The translations under genes were made by a program, and so were the position numbers. A DNA stretch of 64,000 nucleotides from Reticulitermes lucifugus (taxonomy: Eukaryota; Arthropoda; Insecta; Blattodea; Rhinotermitidae): positions 22,014 through 86,013 of the forward strand of contig JAKCWW010000629.1 of NCBI GenBank assembly GCA_026260175.1. The letters are read 5' to 3'. Below the pieces are notes generated by a model. It was not told the origin of the DNA and did not search any database. It saw nothing but the letters and a program-made list of their open reading frames with translations. Shown here piece by piece: positions 12,757-24,600 of the stretch; the first letter of the stretch is position 1, and each line of letters starts with the position of its first letter.

Positions 12757-12905
12757 AACATCAAGACTGGCTTTGGGCTGTACCCAGCCTCACGTTCGAT
12801 GTGTACGTGCGGCAAAGTGGCCAGATTGTGAAGCTGACCACTCACACCAATCTAGTGCCCCTGTTAAGTGAGTGATGCTTCCAGGGCATGCACAGGACCA
12901 CGTCA
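12757..12905 (+). mobile_element. SINE family C, copy 3 (3' part)
   Basis: CAAGACTGGCTTTGGGCTGT to GGCATGCACAGGACCACGTC, aligned with the body of copy 4; the head is missing. Confidence 0.6.
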
Positions 12906-13007
12906 TTTTTTTTAACCTTTATTTTATATCACTAGGAAGTCAATATTAATGTAATTTACAAGCATCTATAACCCATGAATTTCTGCACCTCTGTTTTGTT
13001 GAGGAGA

Positions 13008-13292
13008 CTGAATAGTGTAGTCAGTACAGTGACTAAGCAATGGACTGGACAATCCGGGGTTCGAACCTTGGCAGGGGCATGAGACACTTCTCTTCTCCAA
13101 AATGTCCAGACCAGCTCTGGAGCCCACCCAGCCTCATATTCATGGGGTACCGGGTTATTTCCTGGGGCAATAACTGCCCAGGGTGTGGTGTTGGCTGCTC
13201 ACCTCCATCTCCTGCCAAGGTTAAGAATAAATAGAGCTATACCTCTACTGGCCCTACAGGGCATAGACAGGGACAACTTTACCTCTACTGTC
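13008..13292 (+). mobile_element. SINE family C, copy 4, reference copy
   Basis: GTGTAGTCAGTACAGTGACT, B box GGGTTCGAACCTTGG at 13059-13073, TTCTCTTCTCCAAAATGTCC, GGGGTACCGGGTTATTTCCT, GGGCATAGACAGGGACAACT. The best-preserved head in this family. Confidence 0.85.
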
Positions 13293-15239
13293 TGTTCCAT
13301 TAACAACTGTATAAGAAGCATAATTCCTAAAGATTCCAGTGTGCTCCTAAAATTTTTATAAATTTGTCCACCCCTGTTCTAGATCATTGACTAGGAAGCT
13401 ACTACACTGAAACCTGGATTTTGCATTTCAAAAAACAATGTAAAATTGATGACAATTTGAAATCAAGGAAATGAAAACTTACTTAGCTAATGAGACTAAA
13501 TGCACTAGAGTAAATACTCTACTGCATTAAACATGTATTCTAGTTCAATATAGTGCCTTAACAAGTGTTGTCTAGTTCACTTCTCCAAATGCCCATTAAA
13601 GTAAGCTTCTGCTACTTCACTTTCTACTGAACCCTGTACATATCATTCTGCATATTACTGTAGGCAGCCATCATTTTTATGTGAACATCAAACCTTATGA
13701 GATATTTCCTTGCTGTGCTGATGCACTCCAGTTTTGACAGAAATGTTGCTGCCAGTTCACTTTTAACATCATCATCTCCCTCCTTCTCCTCAGACACATC
13801 AGATAAAAACTATTCCTCTACCATTTGTTCTAAGGTTTACACCTCACACACTTACATCATCATCATCATCATCATCAAAGGGTACATATTCTTCCAATGA
13901 CAAACCCGCTTTCAGATGACCCCAATCACCTTTGGCTACTCTAAGTTCTGTTGCATCTTCACCATCACTGATTTCATTTAATTTTTTTTTATCAAGATCA
14001 TCCTGTTGTATTTTATAGAATGCTCAGCAACAAACCTTTAATATTAAACCCACATATCTGAAAAAGGGTTAAATATTGTTGCATGCATGTGTGTGAATGT
14101 GTGTGTGCACATGTGCATGTGACAGAGCATCATGATTCTGCAATGAAATGTAATGCATCCAAAACATTTAACTTCATGAATGCTGCATCATGAAGCAATT
14201 TGTGATCATTCATAGAAATACTTTTTCTCACAAGCTTCTTTTAATGATGTTTGAATGACCTGATTATTCCCTGGTCAAGTGGTTGGAGAATTCTGGTACA
14301 GTTTAGAGGAAAAAACACAACTTTTACATTCTTTAGGTAGAGTAGATTTGATATGTATTCATCCTTCTTGACAAAAATTGTATAGGACACATCAACAATA
14401 AATCACACTTCAGGGCGGCACTAAGGAAATATCTTGTAGCTCATTGTTTTTACTCACTTAATGAATTTTTTACACATAGCCAAAAAAAAATTAATTATAA
14501 TAGTAATCATCATTCTGTATTGTAAATTATGATGACGAAATACCAACTTGTGTATTCGATATGCTTTGATGCTGTGTTATATTGTGTTTCATGTTTTATC
14601 TTTTGTTTAATTATTGTGTATTTTGTACTGTATTGGCTGATTATTGTTTGTGATGTGTGTTGGTGTCTTTTGCCTGTTTGTGCTTTTGTAGTGTGAGTAT
14701 GTATTATTGACATGTTTCATATTCTGCCGTATTAACGGGCTTTGGATCTGTGAAACGTATAGGCATGTATGTATGTAACACAATCTTGCATCTCAAGGAT
14801 AATTTGCACTGGTGCACAAAGTTAATATCTTTCTATTTTGGAAACTCATTTTGGCATTTAGTGCCCTTAAATTGTCAGTAAAAAATGGCCTGTGTAACCC
14901 ATGCTCTGCTTTGGTTACACAGGCAACTTTCTGACATGTTTAAAGCAACAGGGCTCTTCACTCTTCCCAGTAACTAATGGTGGGAGTTTGTCCCATTGGC
15001 TCTGCAGGCTAAGAGAACTGTAATCCTCTCCTTGAAATTCTTTCCGCCATTGCATAGATCCCCTTTAATATTCAATGTCTTGTCTATTAAACTAATACAG
15101 AAACTTAGGAATAATTTTTATCAGTTTTTGTTAAAACACTAAAAGCATGCACTTCTTTGTTTTGATGTAATAACACATTATTATTATTATTATTAAACAA
15201 TGTTACAATAATTATCATTATTTTGTATTGTGATTTTTC
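13293..15239. other. Non-coding AT-rich stretch
   Basis: Holds the CAT microsatellite at 13855 and simple AT-rich text; ATGTATGTATG near 14760 resembles the tail of a retroelement. No gene seen. Confidence 0.5.
13855..13878 (+). repeat. CAT trinucleotide microsatellite
   Basis: About eight CAT units followed by AAAGGG. Confidence 0.9.
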
Positions 15240-15835
15240 TTATTTACAATAGAGACTCTTGTAGAAATTTATTTAAGGAACTAAACATTTTACCATTTAT
15301 ATCATGATACATATTTTCCTTACTTGTTTTTCTGATTTTTGATAAACTTAGAAATTCATAGTATAAATACTAGACATGGTTCTAACCTTCATTTACCTCT
15401 GGCAAATTTGGATATCTATCAGAAAGGAGTTCACTACTCAGGTATTACGATTTTTAATAGTCTTCCTTCTAGTACAACATTTTTTTTTGATAATCCTAAG
15501 ATTAAAAAAAATTTCTATATACAAACTCTTTTTATTCATTACATCAGTATTATTATAACAACAGTAATAAGTAGGTATCAGACCTCTTTACATTTGTAAT
15601 CCTTTTTAAGAGTTCCCTCAATGATCTATTAGGTTATTACATTTATTCAATGCTTTATAATTTATTCAACATTCTAATAATTTTATTCGACTTAATTAAA
15701 TAATTAATTTATCAGTGTATTATGCAAATTTCTTCTGTTTATTTAATGATTACTTAATATAAGCAAATTCATATTTATTCCAGTATTTAATACTTTCAAT
15801 ATATTATTTGATTTGTTGAAAAAAAATAAAATACA
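15240..15835 (+). mobile_element. LINE 3' end, second family
   Basis: Plus-strand translation gives SCRNLFKELNILPFIS, then IFSLLVFLI, LEIHSINTRHGSNLHLPLAN and QKGVHYSGITIFNSLPSS. This is the conserved C-terminal tail of a common insect non-LTR element (SCR-LFK-L-ILPL, N-IH-INTR, LHLP, QKGV-YSG-KI-N-LP). It is followed by AT-rich sequence and an A-rich tail near 15825. The surroundings (15100-15850) are the most AT-rich part of the window. Confidence 0.75.
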
Positions 15836-16444
15836 ATACAATACAACCGAATTAATTTTTTTAGCGAGGCCCTATGCTGTAACTTGTCAGGCTCATTACA
15901 TACATACCTCCGGCCTTGCAGTGAACTCAAAAGATCTCATGAAAACTACACCACGTAGATTATGTTACTACAATATGGGACATTATTACATACCTGAGAT
16001 AACAAATACACACATATTACACACGATTAAGATAATAATATTACGTGCAGAATCCACCAGCCATCATACCCCATCTTACACATTTTCCACATCCCAAGAC
16101 GTTCCACACGTGCACAGACATGCATTGCAGCCACAGATTACTAGCTCAACATTAGATTATCTGTGCTCAAACATGGTGACCTAGTCACAGATTATATGCG
16201 CTGCAGACGATATTTTTGGTGAAACACTCTGGCATTATCGATGTCACCTCTACCCTTTGGTTAAGATTATACAAACCTGAAATATATTTTAAGGGACTTG
16301 TGTATAACACACAACGTCTCAATTTGTAATACTTTCTGTAAAAAAAGCCATACATCACAATTTAGCCTCTCATTCAAAGCCGCAAATAGCTACCTTACGC
16401 ACGAGACACTAGCAATGCTGGTGATGACGGTAATGCGCTCTCAA

Positions 16445-16590
16445 CTACACTACCATTGAAAAAAATTTTTTTTGACTTGTTGACCATTGAAGACGGGACC
16501 GATACGTTGCCCCGAAACGTCGGTAAAGGATTACCACACGACGCTGCGTAATATCCCAGAAGAGCGCAGGTCTCATCATTTAGTTAGTGT
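16445..16590 (+). mobile_element. FWDVT-family repeat, copy G4
   Basis: GACCGATACGTTGCCCCGAA followed by ACGTCGGTAAAGGATTACCA and CGCTGCGTAATATCCCAGAA. Close in wording to copies at 54925 and, reversed, 24735. It is a small CpG-containing patch in a CpG-poor region, which suggests younger age than its flanks. Confidence 0.55.
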
Positions 16591-18054
16591 CCATTTAGTT
16601 AATTAACACAACGGGATGACCTCTCTTAAAGATTACACAAAATTAAGTGATTTTTTTAGGTGTGCTGTGCACATGTAGCATGCACAGAATATATGGTACT
16701 GCCAGTCATAATAACAAAGTCTTGGAATGAAAATGTATTTCAACAACAGAAGTTAAAAGTAACTTATGCCATAGTGCAGGGTTCGTTTTTGAGAAGGTGA
16801 CTGTCACCGAGTTGCTGAATACATTTGCCTTCTTTTATGGGTCATAAAAATTCAATGATGTGTTCACAGAAGCCCTCCCCTGAGACCTATTCTGAGCCAC
16901 TTCAGGTTCACACCGATGCTCTCTAGTTCTTTAAGATCCAATGTGATATTATCCACACAGATCAATCATCTCTTCAAGTTACTCATCTGATATGCATTTC
17001 TCATTGCAGCCATGCAGTCTCCTCATTTACAATGTGGTGGCAGCCTCAAATCATGCATTGTAACACCCCTCATTATGTACTTTTATCCATCCTCTTACTT
17101 CCTCTCTTTTATACCTAAACATTCACAACCTTTGTTTTCCTGTACAGGTAGGAAACCAAGTTTCACACCCATACAGACCATGTAAAATCACAATTATGTA
17201 CATTTTAATCTGTGGGGTTTTAAGTGGGAGGACAGGCAATACAAAATGTTGTGAATTGAATTGCAACAATCATTTCCTGCATGTAATCTAACCATAACAC
17301 ATATTTAATTTGTTGCTGTCTTTTCCAAAAGCTATGAGCGATCACATTTTCAAAGGATTTCTTCACTGTATTTATATTATGATTTTATTTTGTGTTCTCG
17401 TGATGGTACATGAACACATACTTACTTTTCTCTGTGCCTGCTTCCATACTACCCTCCTTAGAAGTATACAATAAATTCTGCATACTTCACTATGGAGTTA
17501 TGTTGCTGCCCCGTGTATCAACTTAAATCAGTACTGACCAGAAGCAGATGTGTTCTATGCAATTCCAGTCTCTCCTGATTATTTTGTACATTCCTTGATA
17601 AATTGTACATCAAATAAAGTAGTGACAATAAAGTACATTCTTGTTTGAAAGAGGACCCGCAGTATGCAATTATTCGAAGTAATTTTATGTAATATTTTAT
17701 TTTCAAATTATATTCTGTTGATATACCATGTTTTGTTTTATAAGAAAACTCCTGTGTCTATAATTCTTAAGACTTTTGTTCCATTATATTGAGTTGTTAC
17801 TCTATACTACAGTAGTAAAAGTCATAAAGAGTGATAAGCAGTTTATGGCTCAGTTGTCAGCTGTGAAGCACTGGATAAGGTGATATTCAGTACGCCAATA
17901 TAGACATTATTGAACAACTGTGTGAACATCCAACTCCACATAGTAAACTTATTTTGCATACACTCACACTCTTCAAAAGGGCGAAGGTGGAAGTACACTG
18001 AACATTTGACAATTCATATTTCTGTAAGTAAGGTACATTTTAATGAGTGCCTCT

Positions 18055-18270
18055 ATTTAACCGTTAAAAAGTCCTGTGGCAAACATATGCACTACCTGCT
18101 GTAACAATGCAAAACTCTGCATTTTCCCCAAGCAGTGTATTTATGCATTTCATATGATTCTCACAACCAAAACTGATTATTTCCCCTGAATGACATTAAT
18201 TTAGTCATCTTTGTAATGGAGACAGAGTTTGTTTTGTATGAGTGGATATGAATTTAGAGGTGTGTCAGCA
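18055..18270 (+). repeat. Dispersed repeat D, copy 4
   Basis: ATGCACTACCTGCTGTAACA, AAACTCTGCATTTTCCCCAA, CATTTCATATGATTCTCACA, TCATCTTTGTAATGGAGACA, GAGTTTGTTTTGTATGAGTG. A good reference copy. Confidence 0.7.
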
Positions 18271-19464
18271 TTGACAGCTATACAAACTGAATTTTTGTAT
18301 GATGAATATCCATTTTCACTGGCCATGTTTGACACACTCAATATGGTGGAAATAAACAAAAAACAAATATTAAACCTGTTTGTGATGACTGGTTTACCTC
18401 ATGACAAAATTTGTACAGATCACTTTCATATCATAGACAATTTATTAACCTTTCCAGGATTCAGAAATTTACTTCAGTGATTACAAAACAAATGAACTTC
18501 AGTATGAATGTGTGTGTTTGTTAGTGTATCCAATAACGTAACACTTAAAAATGTGATACATCACCCAGTATTATTTGATGTTTACACTAATATTAAAGAA
18601 ACAGTTACTTCCTAAAAATATGAGAGTTAATAAATACAAATAATTTTATAATAAGTGCCAACTTGCATGAATGAATACCAGAAAGTTTGGAACTTATATC
18701 TATGTGTGGCAGTTAACTAGTACACATTTTGAGAACTATGTCTACAGAATGTTCAGGAATTTTCATACCATAAACCCTGGACTACCACTCATGCAGTGAG
18801 GTGTATTTTATAGATGAACACACATACCAAATGTTACAGAGTCTGTTCTCTTTGGTATTAGAACAATGATTTGTCAGATGTATTACTGGATGCCAAATAA
18901 CAATCACAAATTCCTCACAGAGGAAAACATCAGATACTTGAAACTGTTGAAGTGCACTGCAATCCAAATATTCAGTAAAACCTTCACAATCAAGAATACA
19001 AATGTTGATTTTATACAATGACAGTTTCTGATCTTTAAGAAATACACAACCACCACCACTGCCCCCTCCCCCCAGAAAAAAACTTCCACAAGGTTAAACA
19101 GATCTGGAAGAAACTTGGATGTATCTACCATTGTCAAGAGAGACTTGAGCTCAGTTGTATGGAAAGCACTGAACGGTGACCTCGAATTTCCAGTATGACT
19201 AAAACAGACTACAGGAATTACTTATACTGAACTTACAAATATGAGGTATTTACTTTTACACAGACACATTTTGGCCACCTAGGCATCATCACTCCTCACC
19301 CATATGAACATGCTCACACATCAGCCTCACAATTTTCCATCCACCAGGGCATTATACACAAAAGACTCATTCACTGCTACTCCAACTTGTTAAAGTAAAT
19401 CACAGTGATAAGTGAAGATGGATGTTACTGTGACACTATAAGTTGCATCACACACATTGGAAAT

Positions 19465-19670
19465 GAACCATTTAAAGTCCAGTGGTAACTATATGTCACA
19501 CCTACCGTAATATTCTGAAACTCTGCATTTTTTCACGTGGTGTATTTACATATTCTGTATGATTCTCAGAACAAACAGTGATTATTTTCATAAACAGCAT
19601 TGGTCCTCATAATGGAGATGGAACATTGTTCTCTGTAAGGTAGGAACTGAATTTTTATATATAATTTAGA
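19465..19670 (+). repeat. Dispersed repeat D, copy 5
   Basis: AAAGTCCAGTGGTAACTATA, AAACTCTGCATTTTTTCACG, CTGTATGATTCTCAGAACAA, ACAGTGATTATTTTCATAAA, CAGCATTGGTCCTCATAATG, GGTAGGAACTGAATTTTTAT. Confidence 0.7.
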
Positions 19671-20204
19671 AAAATTCCAGTGTACAAAGGGCTAATTCAA
19701 GATTAAAAGCTGTTGATTAAAAAAGAACCTTCAAAGGAAAAAATATCTAACAGGAAGGAAAACTGTCTTTTCTTTGATTATGAAAGATGAAGGTTGGAAT
19801 GATCAATTATCAACACAAGCACCACAAATGCAACCCTTTGTCATGACACTCCACACAGTTCACAAAGATGTAAAACGCATTCACAGGAATGTGAAACATG
19901 TTAAGTGACACTACATCACATACTTTACATGAACAAAGAAAACATCAGTTTGACAATGAATTTTTGGAGCGTGCAAAGGCTTTCGAACCAGTCGTATTTA
20001 CCTAACAAAGTCTCATTTGTATGATTTTAACTTTCATTAGTAACGTATAAAAGAAATTATTAACTATTCATGCCAATCCAAGCATCTCATCCTATAAATG
20101 TAATAGAATTACACATATTTGGTTTTGTAACTTGACTGATTTTTCAGCTCTTACAACAATGAAGCTTTTATGGATTGGGATACCATGCCTGCTACATAAT
20201 CTCC

Positions 20205-20214
20205 TTTATTTATT
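20205..20214 (-). terminator. Candidate GSTO polyadenylation signal (AATAAATAAA)
   Basis: Minus strand reads overlapping AATAAA hexamers about 1.3 kb past the GSTO stop codon. No clear AATAAA was seen nearer the stop; ATTAAA occurs around 20915. If used, the 3' untranslated region would contain the SINE at 20293-20575. Confidence 0.25.
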
Positions 20215-20292
20215 ACTGTGACATCTACTGTGTGCATGGAAAACCATCAGAACCCTCTGTTTCTGCAGTGTGTGATTTTAAAAGGTGAATGT

Positions 20293-20575
20293 AAAGTTGC
20301 CCCTGTCCATGCCACGACACAAAAGTATTTATGAGAAGTGGTGGTATAGCTCCACTCATTCTTAACCTTGGCACTAGATGGTTACCAGTGGTCAACTTCA
20401 CGCTCCGGCCGCTTTATCCCAGGGAAAGAACCCCTGTCACTCACTGAATAGGAGGGCCCCCACAGCTGGTCTGGACATTTTGGAGAAGAGACAGATCTCT
20501 TGCCCCTGCCAGGAATCAAACCCCAGATCTTCCACCTTCCAGCCTAGTCACTATACTGACTATGCATTTCTGGCT
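20293..20575 (-). mobile_element. SINE family C, copy 5
   Basis: Minus orientation: GCATAGTCAGTATAGTGACT, TTCTCCAAAATGTCCAGACC, GGAGTTGACC-like body and CATGGACAGGGGCAACTTTA. Lies just past the GSTO stop, possibly in its 3' untranslated region. Confidence 0.8.
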
Positions 20576-20767
20576 CCTGTATGTTTTAAAACACTTCAGA
20601 ACACTGGAGGTTCTGGTTCTGTAACTAAAATATATCTTATCATATACACAGGCAGGACCATTATTATGACATTTGTATGATTAAAGGGTGTCCTCCACCT
20701 ACACTGTTACCACCGCAGAACACATTCTTCATTACAGCACCTTCAAATTCTAACCATTTTATAGGTG

Positions 20768-20855
20768 GTACCTACTAGATAGGAGGCTGGGTGGGCCCGA
20801 GAGCGAGTGAAAACAATCCCTTTCCCTGACAGGAAAGGAGAACTGGTCATCAGAC
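20768..20855 (-). mobile_element. SINE family C, fragment
   Basis: Short match: minus strand GGGCCCACCCAGCCTCCTAT then TAGGTACCACC, the middle of the SINE body. Diverged on both sides. Confidence 0.4.
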
Positions 20856-21509
20856 CCAAAGGCAGTCTTTTTACTGACAGATATCTGGATTCATAAAATA
20901 CAATCCTGAAAAAGAGAACTTTTTAATCAGTGTGAGTTGTTTTCATAACATTTAAGTAGTCCTACTTAATAAGCAATAAAATTCTTCTCCAATACATGAT
21001 TATTGTGTTGTTGGAACCTACAATTCCAGCCTCTGACCCCAACAAATGACGAGTTCAAATGCTTGTGAAATTGAAAATACAGAAAGCAGAAAACATTTAC
21101 AATCCACCATTTTAAAAATCATACTGGTTTGCTGTCACCACTGATATTTGCGAACAAACAATTTCAAAACTTCTGACCACAAAATCATTTTGTTCAACCT
21201 AACAAATAAGAGAACTAACTCTTGATCCTGACTTTCAGCATTACCTCTCTGAACATCCTGTAGTTCACTGGTCCACTGATCATATGAACATTAAAAACTA
21301 CAAAGAACAAAACAGAGTTTATGAATCCCTACTCTGACTAAAGGTCTGAACACTGAATATCAGTCTACTGACTGCAACCACAATTCTGACGTCTCTTCCC
21401 TGTCGTCATCAGTACAAACGGTTGAAACAGAACAACAGAAATTCTATATTAGAATGTAAGATAATAAGTTAACACAGACTATGAACTGCAGAAATTCCTG
21501 TAATTTAGC

Positions 21510-21638
21510 TTACTTCACAAGCAGGTCATAATCTGCACAGCCAGCCCTGTGGCTGTTGACGTACTTGGCATGAACTTCTGGTTCGAGATAACTCAGTTTC
21601 ACCGATTCCTCCTCCTTCATTGCGTTTCTCCACTCCAT
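21510..21638 (-). CDS. GstO: GSTO coding exon 6, C terminus and stop
   Basis: Acceptor GTTTTTCAG|ATGGAG. Encodes [14 protein letters not shown], then [12 protein letters not shown] and ADYDLLVK, followed by TAA. The preceding exon ends FLRL, so the junction reads [13 protein letters not shown] as expected. The C-terminal tail matches insect family members in length. The 3' untranslated region continues to lower coordinates. Confidence 0.95.
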   Translation of the reverse strand: MEWRNAMKEEESVKLSYLEPEVHAKYVNSHRAGCADYDLLVK

Positions 21639-24600
21639 CTGAAAAACAGCATCTGATAACACAGCCACAGGCCATTAGCTGTAATCACATCAGGGCCAAA
21701 AGTTGCCATACGGACATTACCCTATGAGGTACGTTAGCTACCAAATCAGATTAATAATGATGATGATGATGATGTATTTATGCTTATCTAACAATGCTTG
21801 CAGGATCTCTAATTGTACTACAGTGTTGAATTGTAATATTGTAATGTGGAAGGAAGCAGCTATAGCCACAATGAGTTATGAACCTGGCACTTACCTTGGT
21901 GGGGTGTGGGGGGGGAAGGAGACCAGTCAGGATCACAGGTGTCCTGACCAAGATTTCAAACTGGTAAGAAAAAGTAAAGTTGTCTCTGTCCACACCATGA
22001 AAGAATACAGGGGGGAGTACAGGTATAGATCAATTCATTTGTAGCGTCAGCGTTAGATGGAGGTGAGTGGTCAACATCACGCCCCAGCCACTTTACCACC
22101 CAGGAAAGGACCGCAGTACCCACTGAATAGGAGGATGAGTGGGCCCCAGACATGGCTTGAACATTTTGTAGGAGAGAAAAAAATCTCTTGCCCCTACCGG
22201 GATTCGAACCCTGGACCGTCCAGCCTGTAGCTTAGTTGCTATACCAACTACAGTACCCCAGCTTTGATTTAAACTGGACACCTCCCAAATTTAATTTACA
22301 AGCATTACTGGCTTCAGCCAACTTGCTCAGTATTAATTATGTTCATACCATATTACAGGACACCCTGTCCATGTGCCAGGGTCACACCTTATCTGTAAAG
22401 TTCATCATATTATATCATATGCATTTCTGATAATCCATTCATGCCGCACGTTTGGCCCATTATAAACTGCTTGATATCACGGCCCAAGCAGTAATAATAG
22501 GTGACCTTTTTAAATAATGAAAGATAATCAAATAATGAACTCTGTGGGTAAGTTTACTTACCAGTCTCAGGAATCGCTCCCTAGGTAGCACAAACTGGTC
22601 ACCACCCATGATTTTAAGCATTTCTGATCTTTCACACCATGGCCAGATCATGTAGTCCAACATCCCTGGCTTATCGCCTGTAATTACAGACAAGGGTGAT
22701 ACTGTAGTGAATGTGCTGATTACTACGTTATATACTCTTATTCAACACAGTGCTGTGCTAATGCTCAGGTGGTTCGTTAGTCACTGGCTTCTCACTGCAG
22801 AGGCCTGATTTCAATTCCAGTGTGGTCTATATGGTATTTATAGTGGACTATATATTTATAGTATTTATAGCCACTGAGACAGGTTTTTCTTTAACTACTT
22901 CAGTTTTCACCTATTATTATCTTTCATCTACCAGCAATGCCACATATTCTTAGTACCTGACAGTGCTCTAAATAAAAAAAACTACTAATTCTTCTTCAAC
23001 ATACACTGTCATTGTGTTGCTATGGTGACTTATTTTACAATTACACAATGTTCATTTTTGTGATTCGCTTAACTTATTTCATAAGGGCACATAAGCCTGC
23101 AGTACCAGCATGTCTGTTTGTCCCTGTCCATCTGTGGAATTTTGTACTAGTGGAAATTATACATAGAAAGGTATCACCGAATTGCATAATTATTACTTTG
23201 TAGTTAATGTTAATCAATCATAAGGAATGAAGCAGTGAAGGAGTACAGTCATAATAATTTCTTCCCAGACCTTCTTCCTTTATGAAGTTACCTTCAGATC
23301 ACATTTTGGTAAAACAATTCAACACAATTGTGACAATGTTCATATATAATGTCACGATGGAAATTCATTTGACTAACACTGCTGATACTCAAATTTTATG
23401 GCAGATACCTGCAAAGAAAGGTTTTGATCTCGAAACAATCTCCCTCTCAAAGACATCCATTGCCTTCATGACAGCATCCAAGAATTCTTTGTCCATGTTT
23501 TGATAAAGTTTGTACAGATTTGAAATGACCTGCAAGTACAAAAAGTACACCCTGCTTAATACTGGGTTGGTTTGTGCAGTGTGAAAAAGCTCAGTCCAGC
23601 TATTATGAATGGTTTCCTAAGGCTGGATTCTGTCTCACTATTCAAGCAGTTAGTGTTTCCAGGTGCGCAGAGGCATTACTAATGGCAGCTGAGTGGAAAT
23701 TAGCTGATTACAAAAAAAATTCAAACACTAGTTCAGACTTCATGTACACTGGCAATATAACCTATAATCAGAGTTCTTCTTCAGCAACTGATGGTTGTTA
23801 ACATGATCAATAAATCCATTTCCTTTTATGGAATCTGGGAGGTTTATTAATATGAACACAACAGCCCACCAGTGGATCTTACCCAGCCCACACTCACACA
23901 TCATTTATCTCAAATCCACTTTAATATTATACTTATATCTATTCCTACATGCCTCAAATGGTCTCTGCCCTTCCAGTTTTCCCATTTCTTATCTTTCCCA
24001 TGCATGTTACATGTCCTACACCCTTCCCATCCTTGATTTGATCACCCTAATAATATTGGTGAAGAACATTGACATGAAGTCCCTCATCTGCAGTTTTCAA
24101 CTGCCTGTTGCTTTCCTCTCTCTGTAAGGTTCAAACTCTCTTTATTCTCAAATACCCTCCGCCTAGTATGTTGTTCTCTTTGGGTAAGAGGTCAACTGCA
24201 CACCCATATAAAATTACATCACGCTGTAATATTTGGGTCTTTAGATAGGTGATGGACAGGTGAAAGATTCTGAACTTAATGCTAAACAAGACAGGAAACA
24301 CATGTACCAGTTAACATTGTGGCACATTCAGATCTTGGCATGTGTTGTTGCTTTAATTATTGGTCATGCACAATGCAGCTCTTCCTCAAACTTTCATCCA
24401 GTTGAAGGCAGTAAGTATTAAGTATTATTATTCTATGTACATTTATCTTAATTACTCGGCATGCAAATCAAATGCTTTGCTACATATTATGTTTGATCAT
24501 CAATGGCCTGCCAGGCTCTGCCTTGTTTTTTATACTTATCTCATAAATGGCACAGTTCTTGGAAAAAATTATTTGATATGAAATATGTATTTTGATTTTT

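Larger units (their letters stand above)
16591..20292. other. Non-coding stretch downstream of the GST gene
   Basis: Repeat D copies 4 and 5 only. An open frame at 18229-18480 lies partly in repeat D and has no recognisable domain. CpG-poor. Confidence 0.5.

Noticed and set aside
13019-13075. tRNA gene
   Set aside because: The GGGTTCGAACC block belongs to SINE family C, which recurs more than ten times with a long non-tRNA body.
15813-16184. 123-codon plus-strand frame after the LINE end
   Set aside because: Begins in the A-rich LINE tail; His/Thr-rich text without domain or homologue I recognise.
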